From the NCBI GenBank assembly GCA_945913025.1, contig CAMECJ010000008.1, positions 33,267-97,266 of the forward strand: a stretch of 64,000 nt of DNA. The letters run 5' to 3'. This DNA comes from an uncultured Elusimicrobia bacterium. Its GTDB lineage: Bacteria > Elusimicrobiota > Elusimicrobia > Elusimicrobiales > Elusimicrobiaceae. A program made the position numbers and the translations under genes. Below, piece after piece: positions 9,554 through 18,800 of the stretch. Under the pieces are notes generated by a model. That model was not told the origin of the DNA. It ran no database searches and saw only the letters and a program-made list of their open reading frames with translations. Within the stretch, counting starts at the first letter, position 1, and each line of letters opens with the position of its first letter.

Positions 9554-10492
9554 CTATCTTGTTTTTAAATATGCTTCCAATCGTTTGGTAATTTGGGCGG
9601 AGGCTTCTTCCCCCGCGCTTTGCATACTGCGGCGCATAGAGTCAGCCAAGCGGGAAGTACCCGCACGTTCGTGCACATTAAAACGTGCAAACGTCATGCC
9701 GCGCTGCGCATCCATCAGACTGACGGCGGCGCTGCTGGCGCACCATGTTAATCCATCCACCTTTCTGGAGCCGTATTCGTCCGTCTCCGTTACCACTTTT
9801 ACCAAAATAACTTTATCCGGATCGGTCATGTCCGCCACCCCCAAACCCATCTGGTTCAGCGCGTCCACTACGTACGTTACAAAAACCTCACTCTGCACTC
9901 CTTCCACGTCCACCGCCACCAATACGGCGGACAGTTTTTCTTTTAACGCATTTTTGTAAGGCTGAAAAGAGTCCGGTTCAAAACTTTCGCGGTCGGCGGA
10001 TAAGAATTGGTACAAATCGTCAAGTGCTTGGCGGCGCATCACGAGCGGCTGCATTTTATAAGCAATTTTTAAATCGGCAAGCGGATCTGCCGGAGAAGCA
10101 AACTGTGCGGCCAATCCCGCCAGTTTTAAATCAGCCTGTTTTAAAAGCGGCTCCAATGTTTTACGCGCATTGGCGCGCGGCAGCACGGACAGCGCGTAAT
10201 AATGTTTGGCGGAAGCGTCCACGTCACGCCATACTTTATCTACGGACGCATTGGCCATCAAATCCGGCACCACGCCCTGATTGGCTGCATCCGGCGCGTT
10301 TTGAATCATCTCCCGCCGCATATTATCCAAGGCGTTTTGGGAGGCTTCCGTCTTCGTCATCCCCTCGCCCGCCACCACATAGTATTTGGCGGTGTCATAC
10401 TTGGCCGTTTGATAAGAAACCGTATTTTTATTAAGCCCCGAACAAGCGCATAACCCCATAACGGTCAAAGCAAGCATCGTTAATTTTCTCAT
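9554..10492 (-). CDS. LPP20-like lipoprotein
   Basis: A 312-residue lipoprotein; lipobox GLCAC with cysteine 17. Residues about 35-60 (YYVVAGEGMTKTEASQNALD) match the style of the LPP20/LppA family, where a glycine-rich strand is followed by a helix starting with EA..AL. The rest is a mixed domain with no motif I know. It is third in an operon with an LpoB-like and a COG3014-like lipoprotein, an association seen in other Gram-negatives. Function is unknown, perhaps cell-wall synthase control at the outer membrane. Confidence 0.65.
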   Translation of the reverse strand: MRKLTMLALTVMGLCACSGLNKNTVSYQTAKYDTAKYYVVAGEGMTKTEASQNALDNMRREMIQNAPDAANQGVVPDLMANASVDKVWRDVDASAKHYYALSVLPRANARKTLEPLLKQADLKLAGLAAQFASPADPLADLKIAYKMQPLVMRRQALDDLYQFLSADRESFEPDSFQPYKNALKEKLSAVLVAVDVEGVQSEVFVTYVVDALNQMGLGVADMTDPDKVILVKVVTETDEYGSRKVDGLTWCASSAAVSLMDAQRGMTFARFNVHERAGTSRLADSMRRSMQSAGEEASAQITKRLEAYLKTR

Positions 10493-10503
10493 AACACCTC
10501 ACG

Positions 10504-11811
10504 TTAATAAGCGGTACGGAAATGTAAAAATATCCGTCTGCCGCGTTGGACGCGTACATTTTCAAATACGCGCTCTCCTACTATATTACCATATCCGTCG
10601 CGCAGTAAGAGCCGGATATTATATATTTCCGGCGGCACAAACGCGCGCACCATACGAATCTCGGCGGGAAGCGTAAACCACTGCCGGGTATCGGCTTTTT
10701 CCACCGCTGCGCCCAACGCTCCGGCAAGCATTCCGGCCAAATCCCCCAGAGAATCATCCTTTGACGATTGTGTTACAAGCTCCCGAACCGCTTTGCTTGC
10801 CGCCGCTTTGGAAACGGCGCGCGTAGCCGTACGGAACAAAATGGCCGGCATTTTTTCATTCAAATCCAGTTTCGCCGAAGCGGCCAAATCGGCTACTTTT
10901 TGAGTATAAAACCGCTGTCCGCCGATTTCCAACCACGACTCTTTGACACTGTAAGCCTGGTCAACAAACTCCGGAAAAGACAGCGTGACCGATCCGCCGG
11001 AAAGCCCCGCATTGATGGCGTTTTGCACCTCGGGGGAAACGGAATCCCCCTCTGCGGCTGACGACGCAAGAACAAGCGCACGGTCCCACGCCACCTGGAA
11101 AGTGGCATTCCTTTTAAGAGGCATCAACCCGTTGGAATGAATAAAAATAATTTCCCCCAGTTCGGCGGCATTGGAAGGAACCGGAAAATCCGGCACAGTA
11201 ACATTTAGCTTCGCGCCCAACCGCCGGTACGCATTTAATGCGTTGGTACGGGCGATGCGCGCGTCCGACCGTTGGCCGGCTGACTCAAACACCAAACTGG
11301 CAAAGTATTGCACAAAAGGATCATCGTTGTATCCTTGTTTCTTTTGGCCGCGCAAATGATCCAAAAAAAATACGGCGCGGCGCGCTTCCACGGCAGCGGC
11401 AGACACATTGCCTGCCCGCAAAAAATTCAGCGCCCTGTAATAATAAGTCAGCGCCTGCTCATATGCGGGCGCATAATAGGGAGTCGTTAAATCATTAATA
11501 AAAAGACGGCCCGCCTCCCCCGAAACGCTTCGGGCGGAAGTCTCTATCATCATTTGCGCACCGGAAAAAATTTGGTCGGTTTTATCAATGTCGCCCGCGT
11601 CAAAAGCCACAAGAGCGCGGTCCAAATAAAAAAGCGGCGCGTCTTTGCGGGAATACAGTTTGTTTTTTTTGGAAACCAGCAATTCCTCCGCCTCTTGGTA
11701 TTTTTCGGCAGCAAGGAGGCTGCTCATTTCCTTTTTATAACGCAAAGAAGGCGCCGCACACGCGGAGCAAAAAAGAACCAGCCCCAACAAGCATATACGC
11801 GCCTTCTTCAT
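10504..11811 (-). CDS. COG3014-like TPR-type lipoprotein
   Basis: A 435-residue lipoprotein with lipobox FCSAC (cysteine 18). The N-terminal half is helical and TPR-like (KYQEAEELLVSKKNKL, DRALVAFDAGDIDKTDQIF, YYRALNFLRAGNVSAAAVEA); the C-terminal half contains GELIFIHSNG-like text (GEIIFIHSNGLMPLKR) typical of the COG3014 family, and ends RVQRGRRIFLHFRTAY. Gaps to its neighbours are about 10 nt. Context (LpoB-like, LPP20-like) suggests a periplasmic accessory of cell-wall synthesis; this is inference. Confidence 0.7.
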   Translation of the reverse strand: MKKARICLLGLVLFCSACAAPSLRYKKEMSSLLAAEKYQEAEELLVSKKNKLYSRKDAPLFYLDRALVAFDAGDIDKTDQIFSGAQMMIETSARSVSGEAGRLFINDLTTPYYAPAYEQALTYYYRALNFLRAGNVSAAAVEARRAVFFLDHLRGQKKQGYNDDPFVQYFASLVFESAGQRSDARIARTNALNAYRRLGAKLNVTVPDFPVPSNAAELGEIIFIHSNGLMPLKRNATFQVAWDRALVLASSAAEGDSVSPEVQNAINAGLSGGSVTLSFPEFVDQAYSVKESWLEIGGQRFYTQKVADLAASAKLDLNEKMPAILFRTATRAVSKAAASKAVRELVTQSSKDDSLGDLAGMLAGALGAAVEKADTRQWFTLPAEIRMVRAFVPPEIYNIRLLLRDGYGNIVGERVFENVRVQRGRRIFLHFRTAY

Positions 11812-11820
11812 ATAAAAAAC

Positions 11821-12411
11821 CTACCAGGTTACTTTGCTTCTTTTAACGTATTTTTTAATCTGCTTTTGTCCGTTCCAAACGATTTGATTTGTTTCAATGT
11901 TAATCAGTTTTAAGTTGACCTGATAAAATACAAGCGACTTGGAACCGGCTTGGTCCACCACCGAATTGAGCACGCCGCTTAACATATAATCTGCGCCCAC
12001 TTCTTTGCCAAACGCTTTGCGCGTAGCTTCGGAAGCGAATTCATCCTGTTCCAACCGTTCGGTGCGGATTTCGCCCCGTTCGGCAGCCGAGGCCACAAAA
12101 TCCACCTTGGCGGAATTGATGAGAGCACGCTGCATTTCTTCAATAAATACGGCGGTATTGATGTGTTCCATCGTATTGTTTACAACCGTACCGACGATCA
12201 CCGTAGGCTCTTTGCCGTAACGGGTGGTAAATTTGGAATACCAGCCGCTTTGCAGACAGTCCGTAATCATTTCCTGCGCCACCATCTGCGCGTCGGTATC
12301 GTTCCAACCGCCGCCCACGTCTTTTACCAGATTGGTTTCCACGCGTTTAACGCTGGGAGAGCACGCAAATAAAAACGGCAAGACGAGCAACCCTGCTAAT
12401 GTTTTTTTCAT
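11821..12411 (-). CDS. LpoB-like penicillin-binding protein activator
   Basis: A 196-residue lipoprotein (lipobox LFAC, cysteine 17). It matches the LpoB family: GGWNDTDAQMVAQEMITDCL, PTVIVGTVVNNTMEHINTAV, and the C-terminal GADYMLSGVLNSVVDQ then NIETNQIVWNGQKQIKKYVK. In E. coli LpoB spans the periplasm and switches on PBP1b; here the PBP partner is unknown and not in the window. It is the first gene of a six-gene operon ending at 7747. A TGATAAGAT extended -10 lies about 30 nt upstream. Confidence 0.82.
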   Translation of the reverse strand: MKKTLAGLLVLPFLFACSPSVKRVETNLVKDVGGGWNDTDAQMVAQEMITDCLQSGWYSKFTTRYGKEPTVIVGTVVNNTMEHINTAVFIEEMQRALINSAKVDFVASAAERGEIRTERLEQDEFASEATRKAFGKEVGADYMLSGVLNSVVDQAGSKSLVFYQVNLKLINIETNQIVWNGQKQIKKYVKRSKVTW

Positions 12412-12441
12412 AGCGATAACTCCTAATTAAGAATTTATTCT

Positions 12442-12450
12442 ATCTTATCA
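12442..12450 (-). promoter_or_regulatory. Extended -10 promoter of the lpoB-like operon
   Basis: TGATAAGAT on the minus strand (12450-12442), overlapping the 3' end of the preceding gene; AGGAG precedes the lpoB-like ATG. No strong -35 seen. Confidence 0.45.
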
Positions 12451-12897
12451 AATTTTAATGGGAAACGAAGTGTTAATTCCTTCGCAAAGATGGCGTCCCG
12501 CATCCGAATCGTCCGCGTGGGAACAGTCCACCATTCCGCCGTCCAAGTCAAACTCAAACCATTTTGGAAAGCGTACGTGAGCGGCTGTTAATATACCTCC
12601 CTCCTGCGTAAAGCGGTACTCCCCGCACAAGAGTGCCTTGCCGCCCTCCTCCAACGTACATCCGGCCAGTTCCTCCGGCAAATCCAACTGCGAAAAATCC
12701 TGTGTGTACACCCCATAACGCTGTTTATAGCCAGACAATGTAAAAGACAACGCCCCGCCGCGGTTCAGCGCGCGGCGGCCTTCGGTAATATTTTTATGTT
12801 TCCGGTATTGGGGCAATCCTAACGCAAGACCGAAACCGAAAAAAACAATTAAAACAAACATCAGCGTGTGCATAGAACCGCGTGTGGAAAAAAGCAT
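12448..12897 (-). CDS. Degenerate pilin-like protein without prepilin motif
   Basis: A 149-residue protein. A hydrophobic N-terminal helix (LMFVLIVFFGFGLALGLPQY) is followed by RKHKNITEGRR, in the position where the pilins of this window have LPQYQKAV. The remainder resembles their C-terminal domains in size and in paired cysteines (GCTLEEGGKALLC, DCSHADD...HLC). The G-F-T-L-x-E cleavage motif is missing, so PilD-type processing is not expected. The start follows AGGAGATATT; an upstream in-frame ATG at 12933 is rejected. It may be a membrane-retained pilin paralogue or a decaying copy. Confidence 0.6.
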   Translation of the reverse strand: MLFSTRGSMHTLMFVLIVFFGFGLALGLPQYRKHKNITEGRRALNRGGALSFTLSGYKQRYGVYTQDFSQLDLPEELAGCTLEEGGKALLCGEYRFTQEGGILTAAHVRFPKWFEFDLDGGMVDCSHADDSDAGRHLCEGINTSFPIKI

Positions 12898-12923
12898 AAT
12901 ATCTCCTGAAAGTAATTTTTTAT

Positions 12924-12932
12924 ATTGTAGCA
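12924..12932 (-). promoter_or_regulatory. Extended -10 promoter of the degenerate pilin-like gene
   Basis: TGCTACAAT on the minus strand (12932-12924), about 27 nt before the ATG. It lacks the poly-T cassette of the true pilin promoters. Confidence 0.5.
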
Positions 12933-12939
12933 AAAGGAA

Positions 12940-13887
12940 TTAATGATAAGGGAATAAACCCGGATGAATCCGGCGCACGCGCGTTAAATAGACCAACTTT
13001 CCCCGCCGATATGTTTTCTTGAGTACGGGAGACATTACCACCAGTCCCACCGCACATAAAATAAGCGCCATTCCCCAAAATAAAGAAGGAGTAAACGGCT
13101 CATCAAACACCAACACCCCCACCCACATTGCCGTAACCGGCTCAAACGCACCGAGCACCGCAGAAAAAGTGGACCCGATGTTTTTAATCGCATAGACAAG
13201 TGACCAGTTGGAAACTACTGTGGGAATCAATGCCAAAAGCAATAAATTAAGGCCTGCCGACGCACTTGGAACAGGCTGCAAGCCGCCCGTAAACAAAGCA
13301 AAAAAGAAGAAAGTGAGCGCATCAAATAGAAACACGTAAAAAGTAAGTTTCCATGCCCCCATACTTTTGACGCAAGACTGGTTTACTCCCACAATGTATA
13401 ACGCGTAAGACAACGCCGAACCCACTTCAATCAGCACGCCTGTAAACTGCACGCCCTGTGCAGAACCGGCGCCGGACAAGAGCGCCACCCCCGCAAAGGA
13501 CAGCACAATAGCCGCAAAGGTAAACGCGGAAGGTTTTTCCCCAAAGAACAGCATCATCAGCGAGGCCACAAAAACGGGGTACAAAAAAATAATAGTGGTC
13601 GCCACGCCGCTGGGCAGATAATGATATCCCCAAAACAAAAACAAAGCGGACCCCGTATATAAAAGACTCAGCCAAAAGAGTGTGAAAAACTGTTTGCGCG
13701 ATATGAAAAACCGTTCACGCACAGCTGCCAGAATAAGACCCAAAAGAAGCGCAGAAAACAAAAAACGGTAGCACAATACAGACGGCACTTCTATCCCCGC
13801 CGCCAAGAGCGGCAGCGTGAAAAGAGGAATCAGACCAAACGTGGCGGAAGTAAGCACTCCGCAAAGAAATCCTTTTAGGCGTGACAT
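12940..13887 (-). CDS. EamA/DMT-superfamily transporter
   Basis: A 315-residue inner-membrane protein with about ten hydrophobic segments in two EamA repeats (first repeat SRLKGFLCGVLTSATFGLIP, YRFLFSALLLGLIL; second LIEVGSALSYALYIVG, FSAVLGAFEPVTAMWVGVLV). Such transporters export amino acids, metabolites or drugs; the substrate cannot be inferred. I start at MSRLKG (ATG at 13887) because the upstream extension to 14088 translates a repeat-rich intergenic region and does not resemble a protein. A TACAAT box lies 6 nt upstream of this ATG with no ribosome-binding site, suggesting a leaderless mRNA. Confidence 0.85.
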   Translation of the reverse strand: MSRLKGFLCGVLTSATFGLIPLFTLPLLAAGIEVPSVLCYRFLFSALLLGLILAAVRERFFISRKQFFTLFWLSLLYTGSALFLFWGYHYLPSGVATTIIFLYPVFVASLMMLFFGEKPSAFTFAAIVLSFAGVALLSGAGSAQGVQFTGVLIEVGSALSYALYIVGVNQSCVKSMGAWKLTFYVFLFDALTFFFFALFTGGLQPVPSASAGLNLLLLALIPTVVSNWSLVYAIKNIGSTFSAVLGAFEPVTAMWVGVLVFDEPFTPSLFWGMALILCAVGLVVMSPVLKKTYRRGKLVYLTRVRRIHPGLFPYH

Positions 13888-13893
13888 AATAAT

Positions 13894-13899
13894 ATTGTA
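13894..13899 (-). promoter_or_regulatory. Candidate -10 of the EamA gene (leaderless)
   Basis: TACAAT on the minus strand ends 6 nt before the ATG at 13887. No Shine-Dalgarno and no good -35 are visible. Confidence 0.4.
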
Positions 13900-13937
13900 G
13901 CTTTTTAATGCTCCCAAAAACTTGTAGGTTGCCCTTT

Positions 13938-14100
13938 CTAGGATGACGCCAAGCGGAAAAATCGTCAGTTTAGGATGACGGCAACGAGGAAACGACTCCG
14001 ATTCTGGATTCCGGCTCCACGGCCGGAATGACGACAAAATAAAGCGGTAGATCCCGAGACCCTGCGGGCCGCACCCTGCGAGCCGCACTCTGCGGGAATG
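13938..14100. repeat. Cluster of dispersed GGATGACG/GGAATGACG repeats
   Basis: The non-coding gap 13888-14376 holds repeated GGATGACG or GGAATGACG words, a short palindrome ATTCCGGC (14008-14015) / GCCGGAAT (14022-14029), a GATCCCG word near 14070 and CCTGCGGG-like words near 14080-14095. The same vocabulary appears in the leader of the pilin gene at 27816. No gene is evident here. Confidence 0.55.
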
Positions 14101-14197
14101 ACGGCAATAAAAAGCTAGATACCGAGCAGAAACGCCTCAGTATGACTTTATATAGTATGCCGTGCAGGGCAGAATAACATTGTAGATGATTATATGA

Positions 14198-14297
14198 TTT
14201 TTCAAAACCGCTCCGTATTGCGCGGACGAGTTGGGGCGCAGCGTAGTGGTAATTACGTAAGCCCCAAGGTAGGCGCAAGACGGCAGGTTTTGGAAAA
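14198..14297. repeat. 100-nt imperfect palindrome (hairpin repeat C)
   Basis: TTTTTCAAAACC (14198-14209) pairs imperfectly with GGTTTTGGAAAA (14286-14297), and TTGGGGC (14231-14237) with GCCCCAA (14261-14267); the bases between also pair in part. Size, and a GCGTAGTG word in the loop, recall repeats A and B, though the arms differ in sequence. Confidence 0.6.
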
Positions 14298-14316
14298 TTG
14301 TTTATTCTAAAAAAGA

Positions 14317-14350
14317 CACAAGGGACGAAAAAATATTTTCGTCCCTTGTG
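14317..14350 (-). terminator. Terminator of the RND efflux operon
   Basis: CACAAGGGACGAAAA (14317-14331) and TTTTCGTCCCTTGTG (14336-14350) form a perfect 15-bp stem; on the minus strand it is followed by TCTTTTTT. It lies 26 nt after the stop of the outer-membrane factor gene. Confidence 0.9.
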
Positions 14351-14376
14351 CGTAAAACGTCAGTTAACATCAGTTA

Positions 14377-15813
14377 TTATTTTTTCAGATCGGCTTGCTG
14401 TTTTTTTACCAACTCTTCATACGGGCCAAATCCGCCTTCCGCATTCCACCCGCCGCCAAGCGCTTTGGACAAATTGACCACCGCGGCCAATTCATCGTTA
14501 CGGGCGGAAGCCAAGTTCATTTCAGCCGACAGTAAATTCTCTTCCACGTCCAGTAAGTCCGTCACGCCGATAAGCCCCGCATCCTCCTGCTTTTTCGTCA
14601 AGTCGTAGCTCCGCTGCATAGCGGCCGTTTGCTGTTTGTACGATTCAAAAATTTCGCGGTTCAAACGGTTGGCGGCCAACGCGTCGTACGCTTCTTTAAA
14701 CGCTCCCTGCACTGTTTTTTCGTACGAGGCCAGCATTTCCTGATATTCGGCTTCGGCTTTTTTATTTTGCGCGCGGATTTTTCCGCCCTCAAAAATCGGA
14801 GCAAGCACCTGCCCGCCCAGCGCCCATACTCCGGACGGCCCCATAAACAAACTGTCGAGAGCCCCGCTGGCGTATCCGGCTGAGGCCGTCAGCGGAATGG
14901 ACGGGAAATACGAAGCGCGCGCCGCGCCGATATTGGCGTTGGCGGCAATCAGCTTTCCTTCTGCCGAACGTACATCCGGCCGGCGGGCCAAAAGGTCGGA
15001 AGGCAGATTTTCCGGCACGTCGGGAATCAGCGTTATTTCGGTAATACTTTTACCGCGGGGAACATTGTTCTCCACAATTTCGCGCGGCGATTTGCCCAAC
15101 AATACGGACAACGCCGTTTCGGTCTGGGTAAGCTTTAACTGAAGCTGGCGTTCCTGCGCCTGCACGCTGGACATATTGGCTTCCACACGTTTTAAATCCA
15201 CTTCCGTACTGTAGCCGTTTTTATAGCGGCTTTCGTAAATGCGGACGTTTTCCTGCCGCGCTTTTAACGTACGTTGGGCGATTAAAAGCTGTTCGTCAAG
15301 CATTAAGATCGTAAAATAATTGTTTGCTACATCGGCGGTCAGCGTCAAACGCACCGTATCGCGCGCACTTTCGCTGGCGAGCAGCTGCGCACGGGCCGCT
15401 TCGCTTAAACGGCGGTATTTGCCCCACAAATCAAGCTCAAACGAAGCCGATACGCCCGCCGTACTCTGCGTTTGGCCGGATCCGTTGTTATTGCCGGCGC
15501 GGCCCGATTCGGCGGCGGCGGAGATACTGGGAAGCTGGTCCGCACGGGCAATTCCCACGGCGGCGCGGGCTTGGTCCACGCGCGCGGCGGCGGCTTGTAA
15601 ATCTTTATTGTACGCCAATGCTTCGGCTTCCAGTTGGTTTAATACGGGATCATCAAACACCTCCCACCATTTGACATTTGTAAAAATACTGAAATGGTCG
15701 GCAGCTTCTCCCGTAGGCAAATCCAACTCCGGCCGTTTATAATTTGGGCCCAACATACATCCGGCAAGAAGCACCATACACGATGCCAGTGCGGTAAAAC
15801 GGGTTACTTTCAT
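14377..15813 (-). CDS. RND efflux outer-membrane factor (OprM/NodT family)
   Basis: A 478-residue TolC-type outer-membrane channel lipoprotein: lipobox LLAGC (cysteine 19), then GPNYKRPELDLP, typical of NodT-family factors. Two outer-membrane efflux repeats follow (AARVDQARAAVGIARADQLP... and LIAANANIGAARASYFPSIPL), with the signature LPSDLLARRPDVRSAEGKL. It forms the outer-membrane exit duct for the RND pump encoded just upstream. Its start overlaps the pump gene by 4 nt (ATGA), so the three efflux genes are translated as a unit. Confidence 0.93.
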   Translation of the reverse strand: MKVTRFTALASCMVLLAGCMLGPNYKRPELDLPTGEAADHFSIFTNVKWWEVFDDPVLNQLEAEALAYNKDLQAAAARVDQARAAVGIARADQLPSISAAAESGRAGNNNGSGQTQSTAGVSASFELDLWGKYRRLSEAARAQLLASESARDTVRLTLTADVANNYFTILMLDEQLLIAQRTLKARQENVRIYESRYKNGYSTEVDLKRVEANMSSVQAQERQLQLKLTQTETALSVLLGKSPREIVENNVPRGKSITEITLIPDVPENLPSDLLARRPDVRSAEGKLIAANANIGAARASYFPSIPLTASAGYASGALDSLFMGPSGVWALGGQVLAPIFEGGKIRAQNKKAEAEYQEMLASYEKTVQGAFKEAYDALAANRLNREIFESYKQQTAAMQRSYDLTKKQEDAGLIGVTDLLDVEENLLSAEMNLASARNDELAAVVNLSKALGGGWNAEGGFGPYEELVKKQQADLKK

Positions 15814-18800
15814 ACATTCTCCTCTTTCTGTTCCGTCTGTTGGACAGACTCAGGCTGCGCCGCTTTCTTGCCGCCCGAAAACCAGCAGAAGAAAAGCGGG
15901 ATAAACAGCGGCGCAATACACGTGGCCGCCAACATTCCAAACACCACAGCAGTACCAATGGCGTGGCGGCTCGCGGCGCCCGCGCCGGAGCTAATGGCCA
16001 GCGGCACGCAGCCTAAAATAAACGCCAAAGACGTCATCACAATCGGGCGAAAGCGCAGCTTGGCCGCCTGCACGGCGGCTTCGGCGGCGGATAAGCCCTG
16101 TTCTTTCAAAAGCACCGCAAATTCCACAATCAAAATGGCGTTCTTAGCGGCCAAACCGACTAACGCCACCAGCGCGATTTGGAAATAAATATCGTTGGAC
16201 AAACCGCGCGCCCACGTACCCAAAAGCGCACCGAAAATGGCGAACGGAACCGCCAGCAACACGGCTACAGGCAGGCTCCATTTTTCATACTGCGCGGCTA
16301 AAATCAAGAATACCACGAGCATACCCAAGAGGAGCGCATTGGCAGACGAACTGCCGGCCAGCTGCTCTTGATAGGTGGTACCCGTCCACGCCAGCGTAAA
16401 GTTGGAATCCAATACCGACTTGGCCGTTTCTTCCACCGCGCGGATAGCGTCGCCGGAGCTGTAGCCGGAAGCGGGGTTGGCGATAATTTTTGCCGCAGGG
16501 AATACGTTAAACCGTTCCACCATATCCGGCCCCAAGGCAGGCGTCAGCGTAATCAGCGTAGAGAGCGGCACCATCGCACCTTTTGACGAGCGCACATACA
16601 CGCCGGAAATCTGGTCCGGCGTAGCGCGGTAACTGCCGTCAGCCTGCATCATTACTTTAAAACTGCGGCCGGAATATGTAAAGTCGTTTACATAGGTTAC
16701 GCCAAACGTACCCTGCAGGGTAGAATACAATTCCGAAAGCGTCACGCCCATTGCCTGTGCTTTAATTTCGTCTACGGTCATTTTATACTGCGGTACGGCC
16801 GAGGAAAAAGTGGTGCTGACGGAAGCAAGTTCCGGCCGTTTTTTGGCGGCTTCAAGAAATGCTTGCACTTGTTTTTCCAATTCGTCGCTTCCGCCGGAAC
16901 CGCGGTTTTGGATGTAACCTTCCAACCCGCCCGTCGTACTCATACCCATAATGGGCGGCGGGTTAAACGGCATCACAACGGCGGCGGGGATTTTATATAC
17001 AGATTCCCCGTAAATTTTCGCCACCACGTCTTTGGCTGACAGTCCTTTTGCCTTGCGTTCTTTCCACGGTTTAAGCGCAACGAAAGAAGAAACACCGTTG
17101 TTTTTTTGCGTGTTGCTCAGCAAATCAAATCCGGTAAACGTCAGTTCCTGCGATACGGCGGGCTGCGATAAAATAATTTTTTCCAGCTGTTCCCCCACTT
17201 CCGTACTGCTGGAAAGCGAAGCGGACGGATCAAGCTGCGCCGCCACCATTAACATACCCTGGTCCTCTTCCGGCAGCAAACTGGTCGGAACAATTTTAAA
17301 AAGCCCCAACGCGCCTGCAAAAACAAGCGCGATGATTACGGCAGATACCGGAATGCGCCGGATAAAAAACGACACCCAGCCCGTATATTTACCTGTAAAC
17401 TTTTCAAAAAATTGGTCAAACTGGTAGAAAAATCCCTTGGAGGGATGTTCCTGCTTTTTAAGAAGGAGCGCGCACAAGGCAGGCGTAAGCGTTAACGCCA
17501 CCAAACCGGAAATGACCACAGACACCGCAATCGTAATGGCGAACTGCTGGTACATCACGCCCGTGAGTCCCCCCATAAATGCCACGGGAACGAACACGGA
17601 ACACAATACGAGGACAATCGCCACAACGGGGCCGGACACTTCGTCCATAGCTTTAATGGTGGCTTCCTTAACGTCAAGCCCTTCATCGTGCATAATACGT
17701 TCCACGTTTTCAATAACAACGATTGCGTCGTCCACTACCATACCAATCGCCAGCACAAGCCCAAACAGCGTCAGCGTATTAATGGAGAACCCGAGGAGTA
17801 ACATTCCCGCAAACGCACCGACAATAGATACCGGCACCGCCAAACAGGGAATCAAGGTGGCGCGCCAGTCTTTTAAGAACAGGTACACCACCAAGAATAC
17901 CAAAATCATCGCTTCGATAAGCGTATGAATAACTTCTTCAATAGACGCCGAAACGAAGAGCGTAGTGTCGTACGCTACCGTGTAATCAATATCCAAATCC
18001 GCCGGAAAATTCTGCGCCAGCGTTTTGAGATGCGCGGAAACGGCTTTGGCGGTCGCAACGGCGTTTGCCCCCGGGGACAAATACACGCCCACCGGAACGG
18101 CGGGTTTACCATTATAACTGCCGTTAAATTCGTATGTCTGGCTGCCGAGCTCCACGCGCGCCACGTCTTTTAAGAGAAGCGTCGTTCCGTCGGCATTGGC
18201 GCGAAGAATAATGTTTTCAAATTCTTCCGGTTTGGTAAGACGCCCTGGCGCAATAATGGAATACGTGCGGTCCACGCTCACGGGCAGCGGCGGCTGGCCG
18301 ATTTTCCCCGCCGCGCGCTGGGCGTTCTGTGCCTGTACGGCGGCCACCAAATCGCTGACGGAAAGACCGCGTTGGGATAACACGTCGGGCTTAATCCAAA
18401 TACGGATAGAATAGTCGTTAGCGGACATTACATGCGCGTCGCCCACACCGTCAATACGTTTTAAATCGTCCACAATGTTCAAGAGCGCATAGTTGCCGAT
18501 AGTCGTCGTGTCGGACTGGCCGTTCGGCGAATAGAACGCAATCAACTGCAGAATGGAAGAAGATTTTTTATTTACTTCAATCCCGTACCGGCGCACGTCC
18601 TCGGGCAATGTTGCCGTTGCCCCCTGCACGCGGTTGTTGACGTTAATCATTGCTTCGTCCGGATCCGTTCCCACTTTAAAGGAAACGGTCAGCGTCATAT
18701 CGCCGTTGGAAGAAGAAGTGGAGTTCATATACAGCATATTCTCCACTCCGTTGACCTGCTGCTCCAAGGGAGCGGCCACCGTGTTGGCGATTACTTCGGG

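Noticed and set aside
13888..14088. 67-codon N-terminal extension of the EamA transporter.
   Set aside because: The extension translates repeat DNA, has no membrane or family character and would include the predicted promoter.
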